Source: Carposina sasakii
Lineage: Eukaryota > Arthropoda > Insecta > Lepidoptera > Carposinidae
Direction of reading: 5' to 3'
NCBI GenBank assembly: GCA_014607495.2
Contig: CP053153.1
Coordinates: 6,076,001 to 6,140,000 of the forward strand
Length of the DNA stretch: 64,000 bases
A program made the position numbers and the translations under genes. The notes below the pieces were generated by a model. It had not been told where the DNA came from, ran no database searches, and saw only the letters and a program-made list of their open reading frames with translations. This document shows positions 25,301 through 31,153 of this stretch, piece after piece. The first letter of the stretch is position 1. Every line of letters begins with the position of its first letter.

Positions 25301-27693
25301 CGATCTGTGATACACATGTCCGCGGTCGATATCCAAGCTCGGGCGTCGATGTCTCTTTTTCTCTGGGTCGAAATCAGGAAGGCGAATAGAGTCCGAAGAT
25401 GCAGGTAGTTTTATTGCTTGCACCAACGCCAGAAAATTTTGATTTTGTTGCTCGAAGAGAAGACGCCATTTTTCTTCGCTCGAGTCACTATTTGAAGCAC
25501 GTGTTTCATGTGGGTGATCCGGGTTGCATCCCACGCCTGATGACGTAGATGGGTCGAGTGGCGTGCCGTTAGGTGTGTCCGACATCTTCCAAAATCCGAA
25601 ATAAAGAATGCGGCGTGTAGTAAACAAGCTTAATTAGGAATCACAAACACTTTCACTGTATCTACGCACAAGATTACTAGGATTCTAGCGGATAACGTAG
25701 AAACGTGGTAAGTACAAGACAGAGGCTGATTAGCACCCGTGCTTCGCTCGACAGACGCAACAAGCCAGCCCAGAATACCCTCCGGCTCAATTCAAACGAC
25801 CCGGTGGTCGTTGTAAATCTACCGTGGCGCCCTCTCAGTACTCTGTCTTGTCTTTACCCAAGTGACAGCTGTCCTCCAGTCAGTGATAGCTGTCGACTTG
25901 ACGTTTCTAACTTCAACGATTGAAAATAGATGGCGTTGGAGATCCGACTGTAGGATATGACATCTTGATCTCCGACATATGTATGTATGATAAATAAATA
26001 AACTCAATCTTACAATGTGCTACGTTTTCTATTTTAGTCAGGATGCGCAGCACAAAAAAATCGTACATTGACCTTTAGGCGTATAAGGATATTTACTGAG
26101 GATTAATTACCTTTGCTGTATTCCCAGACGAAAACGGGCGTATAACGGAAGCAGACTTCGCGGAACTACTGCTGGCATACGCCGGCTATCCTGCTAAGAA
26201 GAAGGCAAGGATGTTGAAACGCGTTAAAAAGGCGTAAGTAAACCTACCTTCGTCTTCAGCCTATTGCAGTCCACTGCAGGACATAGGCCTCCCCCAGAGT
26301 ACGCCACAAGGCTACTGCCATGTGGGGTTTTGCCCATAATTGTCTTTGCCCATTGTCACCACGCTGGGCAGGCGGGTCGGTGACCGCAGTGTGATTTTTG
26401 GACTATGTTGTCAGCACGGCAAGCGCTGCTGCCCACCTCCCGGAAACTCTTAATCGCCTCGTACGATACTCACGGGCAGGCTGGGGTGGTGGACTCTACT
26501 CTGCCGGCACCACGCGGCTAAACCTACCTTACAGTGCCGTAAATAGGGCGGAGCCACCAGTTCCCAGTCACAGGGCGTAGACTTTGGGGGCGCAAGAATG
26601 GCCAAACTAGATAGGACTAAATAGGGCGCAGTTATAGAAGCTCACGCAGGGTGCAGAAAATGCTATTTACGCCACTGCTACCTTATTCCGACACTAATAG
26701 CCTGTTTATCGAAGGCAGTCGATTTAAACTGTCATTTCATGGATTGTCATCGTGAATTTACGTATACGTAACTGTTATAAAACTGGTGCGGCCTGTATAT
26801 TTCCGAAGATCTATCGTGGTTTCTTAGCAACGACCCGATATTAAGGTCATTTATTTTCCTAATTCCAGGTTCCGAGACCACGGCAAAGGCATCACCAAAG
26901 AGGACTACCTAAACTTTTTCCACTTGCTGAACAATATAAACGATGTGGACACCGCTCTGACGTTCTACCACATAGCAGGCGCGTCCATCGATCAGCCGAC
27001 TCTAAGGCATGTGGCTAGGACGGTCGCACACGTGGACTTGAAGGAGCATGTTATTGACGTAGTTTTCACCATCTTCGATGAGAATAGTAAGTGTTTTAGT
27101 TCATGATGCATAGTAGAAAATTTCGTACTATGTATTACAAAAAAAAATAGAGATTGTTTCAGTTTAACATTTGATCTAATTTGACGATTTTTCCATACAT
27201 TTTGCTGTCAAATCACATTTTTAAGCAGTGTTGCAATGTTTATCATTTTGGTACTTAAAATATGACTTAAAACCCCGTATATTGAGGTTTAACATTATCT
27301 AACTAATGAAATCACAAAAGAAAATTCGGTCTGTGAAGTTTTGCAGCGCAGTGTTTGTCACATTCTTATTCGCACACCGCATTTTATTAGTAAAAGAAGG
27401 CTCTGTGGTGGCCATCCGAATTCTAGAATAGTCGCGTGTACACAATGGGCAACTATAAAGCCTTTCGCACACAAGTAGTTAAGTATATGTTATGTTATTA
27501 TTCTAAATAAAAATAAATAAAAAATACCATATTAACAGTGGACGGGCAGCTCAGTAACCGGGAGTTTGTAGCCGTTATGAAGAACCGCCTCCTTCGCGGC
27601 CTAGAGAAACCAAAGGACACGGGCTTCGTCAAACTGATGCATTCTCTCATCAAATGCGCCCGAGACACAAAACCCGCCATCTTGGACTTTTAA
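7320..27693 (+). CDS. MICU1: Mitochondrial calcium uptake protein 1 (uniporter gatekeeper)
   Basis: MICU1 is the intermembrane-space EF-hand regulator that sets the calcium threshold of the mitochondrial uniporter. Exons: 7320-7546, 7665-7791, 7922-8081, 10491-10528, [microexons], 15810-15924, 19392-19552, 20067-20202, 26128-26233, 26869-27086, 27539-27693. All junctions are GT-AG and phase-consistent, giving 480 residues without microexons (human about 476). Features: an N-terminal presequence with a hydrophobic segment at about 58-75; a polybasic run KKKRYRKEK at 103-111; GFRDRK and [15 protein letters not shown]-hand loop 1 [12 protein letters not shown] at 236-247; EF-hand loop 2 [12 protein letters not shown] at 427-438, both with the canonical acidic positions; and a conserved Cys469 in IKCARD near the C-terminus, matching the cysteine that pairs with MICU2 in mammals. 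It ends ILDF. Introns host a nested gene and a retrotransposon. Confidence 0.95.
7922..8081 (+). other. MICU1: MICU1 exon 3 with internal alternative 5' splice site
   Basis: The full exon runs from the acceptor CCATTAG to the donor G|GTATGT at 8082 and codes from [20 protein letters not shown] to MKQPDG. Inside it, after the codons for FRYFAT, the sequence ACT|GTAAAG at 7990|7991 is a phase-0 donor. Use of this donor would remove the last 91 nt, and the frame continues exactly into the alternative exon at 9804. The full form and the 7990 form are therefore alternatives. Confidence 0.75.
8401..8540. mobile_element. Foldback MITE, family C (copy 1)
   Basis: Inverted ends CAGGGTGTAACA and TGTTACACCCTG are flanked by TA. 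Internal AAAGGGTATGTTAAC is shared with the copies at 13635 and 62060. No coding capacity. Related, more decayed sequence continues to about 8770. Confidence 0.65.
8541..9803. other. MICU1 intron, degenerate repeat and A-rich tract
   Basis: It holds decayed family C-like sequence (about 8560-8770), a poly-A tract at about 9040-9058, and purine-rich A/G stretches at 9580-9640 upstream of the alternative exon. No coding exon was recognised before 9804. Confidence 0.4.
9804..9882 (+). other. MICU1: MICU1 alternative exon (duplicate of the 3' part of exon 3)
   Basis: The 79-nt exon is preceded by TCTGCTCAG and followed by GTAAAT. It encodes [20 protein letters not shown] and then GVKQPDG, a diverged duplicate of the segment [20 protein letters not shown] in exon 3. 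It starts in phase 0, which fits the internal donor at 7991 but not the exon 3 donor at 8082 (phase 1). It ends in the same phase as exon 3 and so joins the 10491 exon. The replaced linker VKLTVNENT (9 residues) becomes HHDQH (5), shortening the protein by 4 residues and adding three histidines. Confidence 0.8.
10224..10345 (-). repeat. LINE 3'-end fragment
   Basis: Read on the minus strand, this matches the tail of the LINE fragment at 20515-20968 (segment around CGTAGCAAATGGAGATCCGT and CCTCCGGGA). A third copy is at 54815-54900. Confidence 0.55.
11104..11240 (+). repeat. Dispersed repeat with ATGT tail (copy 1)
   Basis: The unit CCGAACTTGTACATCTCAAC ... GGATAAAGGCGTGATTATAT ends in an ATGT run. 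A second copy is at 48493-48620, and a short tail piece at about 28327-28370. The end resembles that of the LINE fragment at 20.9 kb, so it may be the 3' end of the same or a related LINE. Confidence 0.6.
11644..11655 (+). other. MICU1: MICU1 microexon 1 (12 nt, NIDE)
   Basis: A strong pyrimidine tract (CACTTTCTTCTCTTTTCAG) is followed by AACATCGATGAG and the donor GTACTG. Phase 0 on both sides, it would insert Asn-Ile-Asp-Glu after residue 184 of MICU1. Confidence 0.75.
12071..12082 (+). other. MICU1: MICU1 microexon-like segment with in-frame stop (12 nt)
   Basis: The acceptor TACTTTTTAG is followed by GAGTGAGATGAG and the donor GTATTG. Length and terminal GATGAG match the other microexons, but the second codon is TGA in the MICU1 frame. 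It is either a dead copy or a poison exon that would trigger decay. Confidence 0.45.
12244..12570 (-). pseudogene. Non-LTR retrotransposon fragment, reverse transcriptase C-terminus
   Basis: Translated on the minus strand it reads [35 protein letters not shown] and WMRFAQDR, the C-terminal region typical of endonuclease-reverse transcriptase LINEs of insects. Stop codons interrupt it, so it is dead. It lies within the MICU1 microexon array between the stop-containing segment and microexon 2. Confidence 0.7.
12871..12900 (+). other. MICU1: MICU1 microexon 2 (30 nt, [10 protein letters not shown])
   Basis: It is flanked by CTGATTTCCAG and GTAACT, in phase 0. It encodes [10 protein letters not shown], the longest of the array. 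It ends in a GAG codon as all the others do. Confidence 0.72.
13365..13379 (+). other. MICU1: MICU1 microexon 3 (15 nt, NLHHE)
   Basis: The tract TTTCCTTCTCTTTCCAG precedes AATCTCCATCATGAG, and the donor is GTACTA. Phase 0; it encodes Asn-Leu-His-His-Glu. Confidence 0.75.
13556..13569 (+). other. Possible decayed microexon (14 nt, out of frame)
   Basis: A strong tract (TTTTCCTTTTTTTTCAAG) is followed by 14 nt ending GGAG and then GTTAAT. The look matches the array, but 14 nt would shift the frame, so it is either non-functional or chance. Confidence 0.25.
13635..13894. mobile_element. Foldback MITE, family C (copy 2)
   Basis: It is a long palindrome: the left arm TGTAACAGAAAGGGTATGTT continues through GCTATGTAAATAGCCCACTATAGAGATCC and reappears inverted before TACACTCTG. 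TA flanks both ends. Adjacent 13915-13960 carries a piece of another dispersed repeat. Confidence 0.65.
14215..14229 (+). other. MICU1: MICU1 microexon 4 (15 nt, DVYNE)
   Basis: It is flanked by TTATTATTTCAG and GTATCT. Phase 0; it encodes Asp-Val-Tyr-Asn-Glu and ends in GAG. Confidence 0.72.
14636..14653 (+). other. MICU1: MICU1 microexon 5 (18 nt, GRLYDE)
   Basis: It is flanked by CCCTTTTCAACTTTTCAG and GTAACA. Phase 0; it encodes Gly-Arg-Leu-Tyr-Asp-Glu and ends GATGAG. Confidence 0.75.
15203..15217 (+). other. MICU1: MICU1 microexon 6 (15 nt, DFEDE)
   Basis: The tract CCCTTTTCCCACATTTTGCAG precedes GATTTTGAAGATGAG. The donor GTTTGC is weak. Phase 0; it encodes Asp-Phe-Glu-Asp-Glu. Confidence 0.68.
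16593..16598 (-). promoter_or_regulatory. Poly(A) signal of the nested sulfotransferase
   Basis: AATAAA on the minus strand, 63 nt downstream of the stop codon, implying a very short 3'UTR. Confidence 0.6.
16661..18188 (-). CDS. Carbohydrate sulfotransferase (CHST11-like), nested in MICU1 intron
   Basis: Golgi type II membrane enzymes of this family transfer sulfate from PAPS to glycosaminoglycan-type sugars. Exons 18188-17985, 17695-17440 and 17352-16661 join at GTAACG/TTACAG (phase 0) and GTGAGA/TTTTAG (phase 1), giving 383 residues. Residues about 24-45 ([20 protein letters not shown]) form an N-terminal signal anchor. The 5'-phosphosulfate loop is at 134-149 ([16 protein letters not shown]) and the 3'-phosphate loop at 196-215 ([20 protein letters not shown]). 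Many N-glycosylation sequons (NATI, NLTP, NLTR, NGSH, NFTV, NKSI, NRSQ, NTTS) fit a luminal domain. AATAAA lies at 16598-16593, 63 nt past the stop. Another ATG 13 nt upstream at 18201 opens an overlapping out-of-frame reading frame. Exact substrate is not decidable from sequence. Confidence 0.88.
18189..19391. other. MICU1 intron, upstream side of the sulfotransferase
   Basis: It should contain the sulfotransferase promoter, reading leftward. I recognised no further exon or repeat up to the TTGCAG acceptor at 19391. Confidence 0.35.
19575..19840 (+). repeat. GATGAT-tailed dispersed repeat (full-length copy)
   Basis: About 265 bp from GCCGCGTGGTGCCGGC to a GATGAT run. This family has at least seven more copies or fragments in the window (6781, 26251, 34091, 38010, 41054, 42609, 44643, 52083), in both orientations. 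It is non-coding and shaped like a short retroposed element with a microsatellite tail. Confidence 0.7.
20515..20968 (+). pseudogene. LINE C-terminal fragment
   Basis: The plus strand encodes [20 protein letters not shown], then after a stop [20 protein letters not shown], then [10 protein letters not shown], the C-terminal region of insect non-LTR reverse transcriptases. It is broken by a stop and frameshifts, and ends in an ATAT/ATCT-rich tail that the Gypsy element at 20971 has interrupted. Confidence 0.75.
20971..21407 (-). repeat. 3' LTR of the Gypsy element
   Basis: Direct repeat partner of 25541-25977, offset exactly 4,570 bp with no difference found on reading. The segment just upstream in element orientation (GTCAAAATGGCCG) is only a weak candidate polypurine tract. 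Confidence 0.88.
21644..21856. repeat. Hairpin array 1 (seven stem-loops, constant loop)
   Basis: Stem-loops at 21644-21659, 21684-21703, 21711-21733, 21745-21765, 21773-21795, 21809-21829 and 21831-21856. The stems alternate between types (ATAGCC/GGCTAT, GGAAAC/GTTTCC, GTAGC/GCTAC, GCAGAA-C/GTTCTGC). The loop stays close to ACAGTCC(T/A)TCG, 11 nt in the last five. It lies between the integrase remnant and the 3' LTR. Confidence 0.87.
21949..22338 (-). pseudogene. Second reverse-transcriptase fragment joined to integrase tail
   Basis: Codons at 22338-22114 give [20 protein letters not shown] and YIDDLLV (YIDD at 34-37), a reverse transcriptase clearly different from the YMDD one. At about residue 64 it joins NQVKLDPKF, the start of an integrase C-terminal region. 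After a frame break this continues as [29 protein letters not shown]. The deletion between RT and integrase is thus of the same type as in the neighbouring chimeric frame. Confidence 0.75.
22410..22568. repeat. Hairpin array 2 (six stem-loops, constant loop)
   Basis: Six short inverted repeats at 22410-22430, 22434-22454, 22467-22487, 22491-22511, 22524-22544 and 22548-22568. The stems differ (AGTTGC/GCAACT, GGAAAC/GCTTCC, AGTCAC/GTGACT, ATACC/GGTAT), while the 9-nt loop is mostly TTCCATCCA. The array follows the stop codon of the chimeric pol frame. Confidence 0.85.
22599..23849 (-). CDS. Chimeric pol frame: reverse transcriptase, second protease, integrase C-terminus
   Basis: A single 416-codon open frame joining parts that do not belong in this order. 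Residues 1-170 are reverse transcriptase ([34 protein letters not shown] at 101-104, NPKKC, VEYLGF). At about 172-181 it jumps to a second aspartic protease, [16 protein letters not shown] with DSG at 188-190, related but not identical to the upstream one. At about 348 ([11 protein letters not shown]) it enters the integrase C-terminal region ([16 protein letters not shown], then HDRLRR). Both junctions keep the frame, the second at a shared Asp-Pro. Catalytic residues of the RT are visible, but thumb, RNase H and integrase core are absent. Confidence 0.8.
   Translation of the reverse strand: MCVDYRELNDNTVADRFPLPLISEQIARLHGGHFFTILDLASGFHQIPIESESIERTAFVTTEGQYEYLTMPFGLKNAPAVFQRALIYALGDLVNKYVVVYMDDVLVVASNIDEAFDRLKVVLEVLSVKGFSLNPKKCSFLKEKVEYLGFEVRRGQIRLNPRKIVALTALPPTGALNNQGRFYDFHFDSGAECSLIKESVASSFNGKRIAKTVSLTGIGQTSVFSTQQILCNVEINDYCLELLLHVLPDVYMRSDIMLGREILSQGFVINLSTNNFSISKQNNLTVLNCDVLTDSSISNDFSNVDTDIPSCKKSDLLTILGEYSSYFTTGLPITRVTTGELEIRLIDPKYRGPFRVSEVLEGNRYVLKALNSNRTYKYAHDRLRRMPANDITNDMLTCDRDDNLCELDGDGPSCSN
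23825..25132 (-). pseudogene. Gypsy gag C-terminus, zinc knuckles, protease and start of reverse transcriptase
   Basis: A 435-codon open frame. CCHC knuckles are at residues 105-118 ([14 protein letters not shown]) and 155-168 ([14 protein letters not shown]). The aspartic protease has its DSG at 218-220 ([12 protein letters not shown]). Then comes the reverse-transcriptase entry motif [20 protein letters not shown] and [12 protein letters not shown]. The reading shifts at a run of nine A residues (T9 on the plus strand, 23865-23873) into the next frame, where MCVDYRELN continues the same domain. Either a mutation or slippage at the run explains the break. Confidence 0.82.
25072..25585 (-). 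pseudogene. gag of the Gypsy element, frameshifted
   Basis: The frame starts at [16 protein letters not shown] (25585) and runs through [20 protein letters not shown] and LPDFDPEKK. At a run of five A residues (about 25361-25365, minus strand) the gag-like reading moves to another frame ([40 protein letters not shown]). It shifts again near 25140 into the frame that carries the zinc knuckles. Two frameshifts therefore break the capsid region. The start lies within the LTR. Confidence 0.75.
25541..25977 (-). repeat. 5' LTR of the Gypsy element
   Basis: In element orientation it begins TGTCGGAGATC and ends CATCTACGTCA. It is identical to the 3' LTR by eye. The presumed gag ATG (25585-25583) lies 45 nt inside its end. 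Confidence 0.88.
26251..26521 (-). repeat. GATGAT-family repeat (near full length)
   Basis: An inverted copy of the 19575 unit that begins only 17 nt after the donor of MICU1 exon 26128-26233. The microsatellite tail is lost. Confidence 0.7.
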
Positions 27694-30258
27694 ATGTTAT
27701 GTACATTTTGTTATATTATATTGACAGCTTTTTACAATCTCACTTATAGCTAGAAAATTACGGTAAGTTATATTAAAACTTAAAGGCATGTAATATTTTA
27801 ATTTATAATTTTATATTACGAGTAAGCTGCAGTAAATGTATAGATTGGGTACTCGAATGCACATTATGCATTCGCGTCTTACTTTTTATGATATAGACAG
27901 AAAGAGAGGTCGTGTGACATAGATGTCATTTAATATAACGTCTAGGTTTGCGCCTTATTCTAGGCGATTAGCACAGATGTTATTCATTTTTGACATAGAT
28001 AAACTGATAAAGACGTCTCGAATGACAGACATTATTCCTAGTGTTAACAAGACCTTAATATTTTGACAAAAAGGATGTTTACTTACTACACGGTTTGTGT
28101 CAAAAGTAGCTAGACGATATTTATATTATACGAGTTAAGCAGGTACATTTGAGAGAATTACCAAATAAGTTGATCCTCGAATATTTACACTGATATAATA
28201 TATTTAACAAAATATAATTATTTAATTGATATCACATTGTTCATTTTATTTTATTGTCAAGCCACTTCAGAGGCATTACATCTTTGCAATGTTATTTATT
28301 GCTACCAAGTATAACTTATCCCTTACGAGGTAGGTCGTAAGGGATAAAGGCGTGATTATATGTACGTATTAGCGTTTAGATGCTTTATTGCCACCAAAAA
28401 GCATAGTTCTTGTTTACTTGAAGACTACTACACCGAAAGTATGACATATGCAGACTAATGTCTGCTAAACCATATACTATGTAGATCAGAGTTTTATGAG
28501 GTAACTCCATAATGTAATTCGCGACTATGATCTCTTGAATCAAAGTACGATATGCACACTCACTATTAACAACACATATACTATATTAACATACATTTGC
28601 ACCGTTCAGCCCAACGGCTTTTAGATTAATGTGTGACACAATTACGGAAGTCAAAATAAAACAACCGTACAGTATGATACTGTAACCATATAAATAAATC
28701 GTTTTGCTCCATCTTTCATATAACAGACACGTGGTGATGCGGGGCTTCACCTGCACGCGTATGATGAATTTGGTGAGAGCGAGATGTATCACTTTTAAAC
28801 GTCAAATCCACAGAGCCAAGTAATAACTAGACAAGGCAAGTGTTTCTACTAGGTGTGTAAAAAGGGATTGCAAACCACTTCTATCAGCCCTAATTCACTC
28901 AGTCCTGGCTTGAGAATGAGTGTCTATTCTAATTCTTAAGTCTATTTTTACATGCAAAGTACATACACTTAGTTTATCTAGTTATTAATAGATCTGTGAG
29001 TTTGACGTTTAAAAGTGAGACATCTCGCTCTCACCAAATTCATCATACGGGTGCAGAATACATCAGCTGCATCTCTTTCCGTGCATGTCGTTAAAGTCGA
29101 CAAAGAAACTCGAGCGATAAGATAGCAACTTGTCTTGTCTTTGATCATTCACATTTGTGCTCGCTATGCTTAGAGTGGCTGTGTCAGTGCCAGTTTTGGT
29201 TATCCCATTTCAGGAGGACAGCCGTATCTATATGTATCATATAACTTTGTTTCTATTTGGTTCCATTACTGAGTAGTTTTAAGCTCTCTATTTTTATTCA
29301 TGTATGTATGTATATAAGTTGTGGTGCTCTATGCCTTACTGTATGTATACCTATACATACAGTAACCAGAATTTATATACATACAGTCATTATGGTAATG
29401 TAACTGTTTAGTCCACTAATTTTAATAGTTATATCTATTTTTTTTTAAGTTTTTTGTATCATCGTGCTTATTATATTATTTTGTTATCTAAGCATAATAA
29501 GTATTGTATGTAAGTATGTACTCAAGTTGTAGATAAAATTATTAAACTATTTGTAAATATTTATAAATACTGATGAGATTTGTTCTGTTAATTTTTATCA
29601 CAATTAAATTGTTATAAAAGAATTAAAAATAAATATTCAAGTATTTATGTCTAAATCTATTTTTATTCTTAAAAAGGAAATATAAAAGCATAATAACAAA
29701 AATCGTAATTGGATTTATCGGCAAGTTTGTGTATTAAACTGTCCAATAGTACATTTTATTTAGTTAATTTGTTGTTGCATATTTTTGTTAATATACCTGC
29801 AGAATTTTGTATATGCTTGATATGGTGTTTAATAGGTTAAAATAAAAGCACTTGTGATAACTTTTTTATTTTTAAATATACATATAAAAATATGTTTTTA
29901 CTTGTATTCATACGAGTAGTTCTATGATTGAATACGGATTGTTGTAAACTTGCGATTTTAACATATTGTTTTAATCTACTCTTTGATAAATAAAGAATTT
30001 CGGGTAAATTTATATCGTTAGCATATTATTTTAGAAAAAAAAACATGTCATTACGTTTATGTATAAAAAAACATCGACGTGTGTCATGTGGCAACTCAAC
30101 AAAATGCATTAGAACAAATTTATTTTGATATTTTTACGCAATATCAAGATAATCCAAATTCATTATTTGATATGAGTCTGTTATTACTGTGGGATACTAA
30201 GTACTAAAGATAATTTATTACTATACGATACTAAAAGCTTGAAACATGTTTTTCATTT
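27694..30258 (+). other. MICU1 3'UTR and downstream intergenic region
   Basis: After the stop codon the sequence is AT-rich, with several AATAAA candidates (for example 29628-29633 and about 29988), so the 3' end is uncertain. An inverted repeat pairs 28739-28815 with 28993-29062 (key words GATGAATTTGGTGAGAGCGAGA and its complement). A dispersed LINE-like piece covers about 29055-29235 (related to 33847-34080 and 53656-53840). Confidence 0.45.
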
Positions 30259-30297
30259 AAAAAAATCTAGCCTAGGATTGGTAGGCTAGATTTTTTT
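30259..30297. repeat. Perfect 16-bp hairpin between MICU1 and Zasp66
   Basis: Arm 30259-30274 (seven A then TCTAGCCTA), loop GGATTGG at 30275-30281, arm 30282-30297 (TAGGCTAGA then seven T). No mismatch. Confidence 0.8.
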
Positions 30298-30479
30298 TGG
30301 CAAAATGTTTTAAGTTACCAATTTATCTGACTCGGTGATAGTTACAGCGAAGCGTGCAACTTATATAAATATACCCTATCTACATACATTTTATATATGT
30401 ACCATAATGTAAAGGTTCCACATCATTCCGCGGGATCAGAAAATCGCATATATTTAGTTTATGTCAACGTTAACATCTT

Positions 30480-30877
30480 CGCACATCGTTAAAAGTTTAA
30501 GTTGATTGTACCGAAAGTGTGTGACCCGCGACCGACCGAATGACGCCGCACTTCGAAAGACACACTGTTGCTCCAGAACTGTCATAATAATTTCCCAACA
30601 GTGTAATCCAGGGTTCAGTGACCCCTTTGTGGCGGAAGATCGCGAATTTCGGATTGCCCCAGAAACAGCGCGGCTAGAGCGTGTAAATCACTCGAAACAT
30701 ACGCCGCCGTCGAACGCTCGCTCTGGTCCCGGCGCGAAAAATAGACATATCGTTTAATCTCGGAATAATTCGAGATAATACAAACGCGTACTGAGACGGA
30801 GCCGGGAGCACGCAGTAACGGTCCGCCCCGCGATTTTGGTGTTCAGTGATACCCGCCCTACGTAGTTGTGGAAACAG
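30480..30877 (+). promoter_or_regulatory. Candidate promoter and 5'UTR exon of the Zasp66-like gene
   Basis: A GC-rich island with many CpG, unlike its AT-rich surroundings. It contains insect initiator-like TTCAGTG (about 30613 and 30842) and ends GGAAACAG|GTGACC, a plausible donor for the acceptor at 31039. No long reading frame. Confidence 0.45.
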
Positions 30878-31060
30878 GTGACCTCCCACTCCATACGGCT
30901 TCTCATGCATGTTTAGAATTCGGTGATTTATCACGTGGATTCTGCTGCCAACTACCTGCGGCTTTATGAAATTCTTATGCATTTATGACGCCAACACTTT
31001 TTGCTTAAATTTTTGTTTATTTGTACTTTTTTATTTTAGTTTTGCCGGCACAAGATCATA

Positions 31061-31153
31061 ATGCCGATGTACCAGCGGCCTCCGTTTTGGCGTGTACCTC
31101 ATCAGAGAAGAGATCCCGAAGATGAGACCAGAGACTTCGGTCAGAGGAGACGG
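31061..31153 (+). CDS. Candidate alternative first coding exon, Zasp66-like gene
   Basis: The exon begins at 31040 after TTTTTTATTTTAG. It encodes 31 residues, MPMYQRPPFWRVPHQRRDPE then DETRDFGQRRR, and ends CGG|GTATGT in phase 0. Its phase allows joining to the exon at 55123 (PYRTTPLVLPG), giving a PDZ-less protein of 222 residues. It could also precede the PDZ exon at 34598, but that exon's only phase-compatible acceptor, CCCCCGAG, is poor. Exon look is good; the partner is undetermined. Confidence 0.5.

Larger units (their letters stand above)
20971..25977 (-). mobile_element. Chimeric Ty3/Gypsy LTR retrotransposon
   Basis: A 5,007-bp element inserted in the MICU1 intron, antisense to MICU1. 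Two 437-bp direct repeats (20971-21407 and 25541-25977) are identical on reading, start TG and end CA, and are flanked by TATG on both outer sides (20967-20970 and 25978-25981). Order in its own direction: 5'LTR, gag (broken), two zinc knuckles, protease, reverse transcriptase, then a second protease from a related element, integrase C-terminus, hairpin array, a second reverse-transcriptase fragment, integrase C-terminus remnant, second hairpin array, 3'LTR. RNase H and the integrase catalytic core are missing, so it is not autonomous. No env was seen. Confidence 0.9.
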
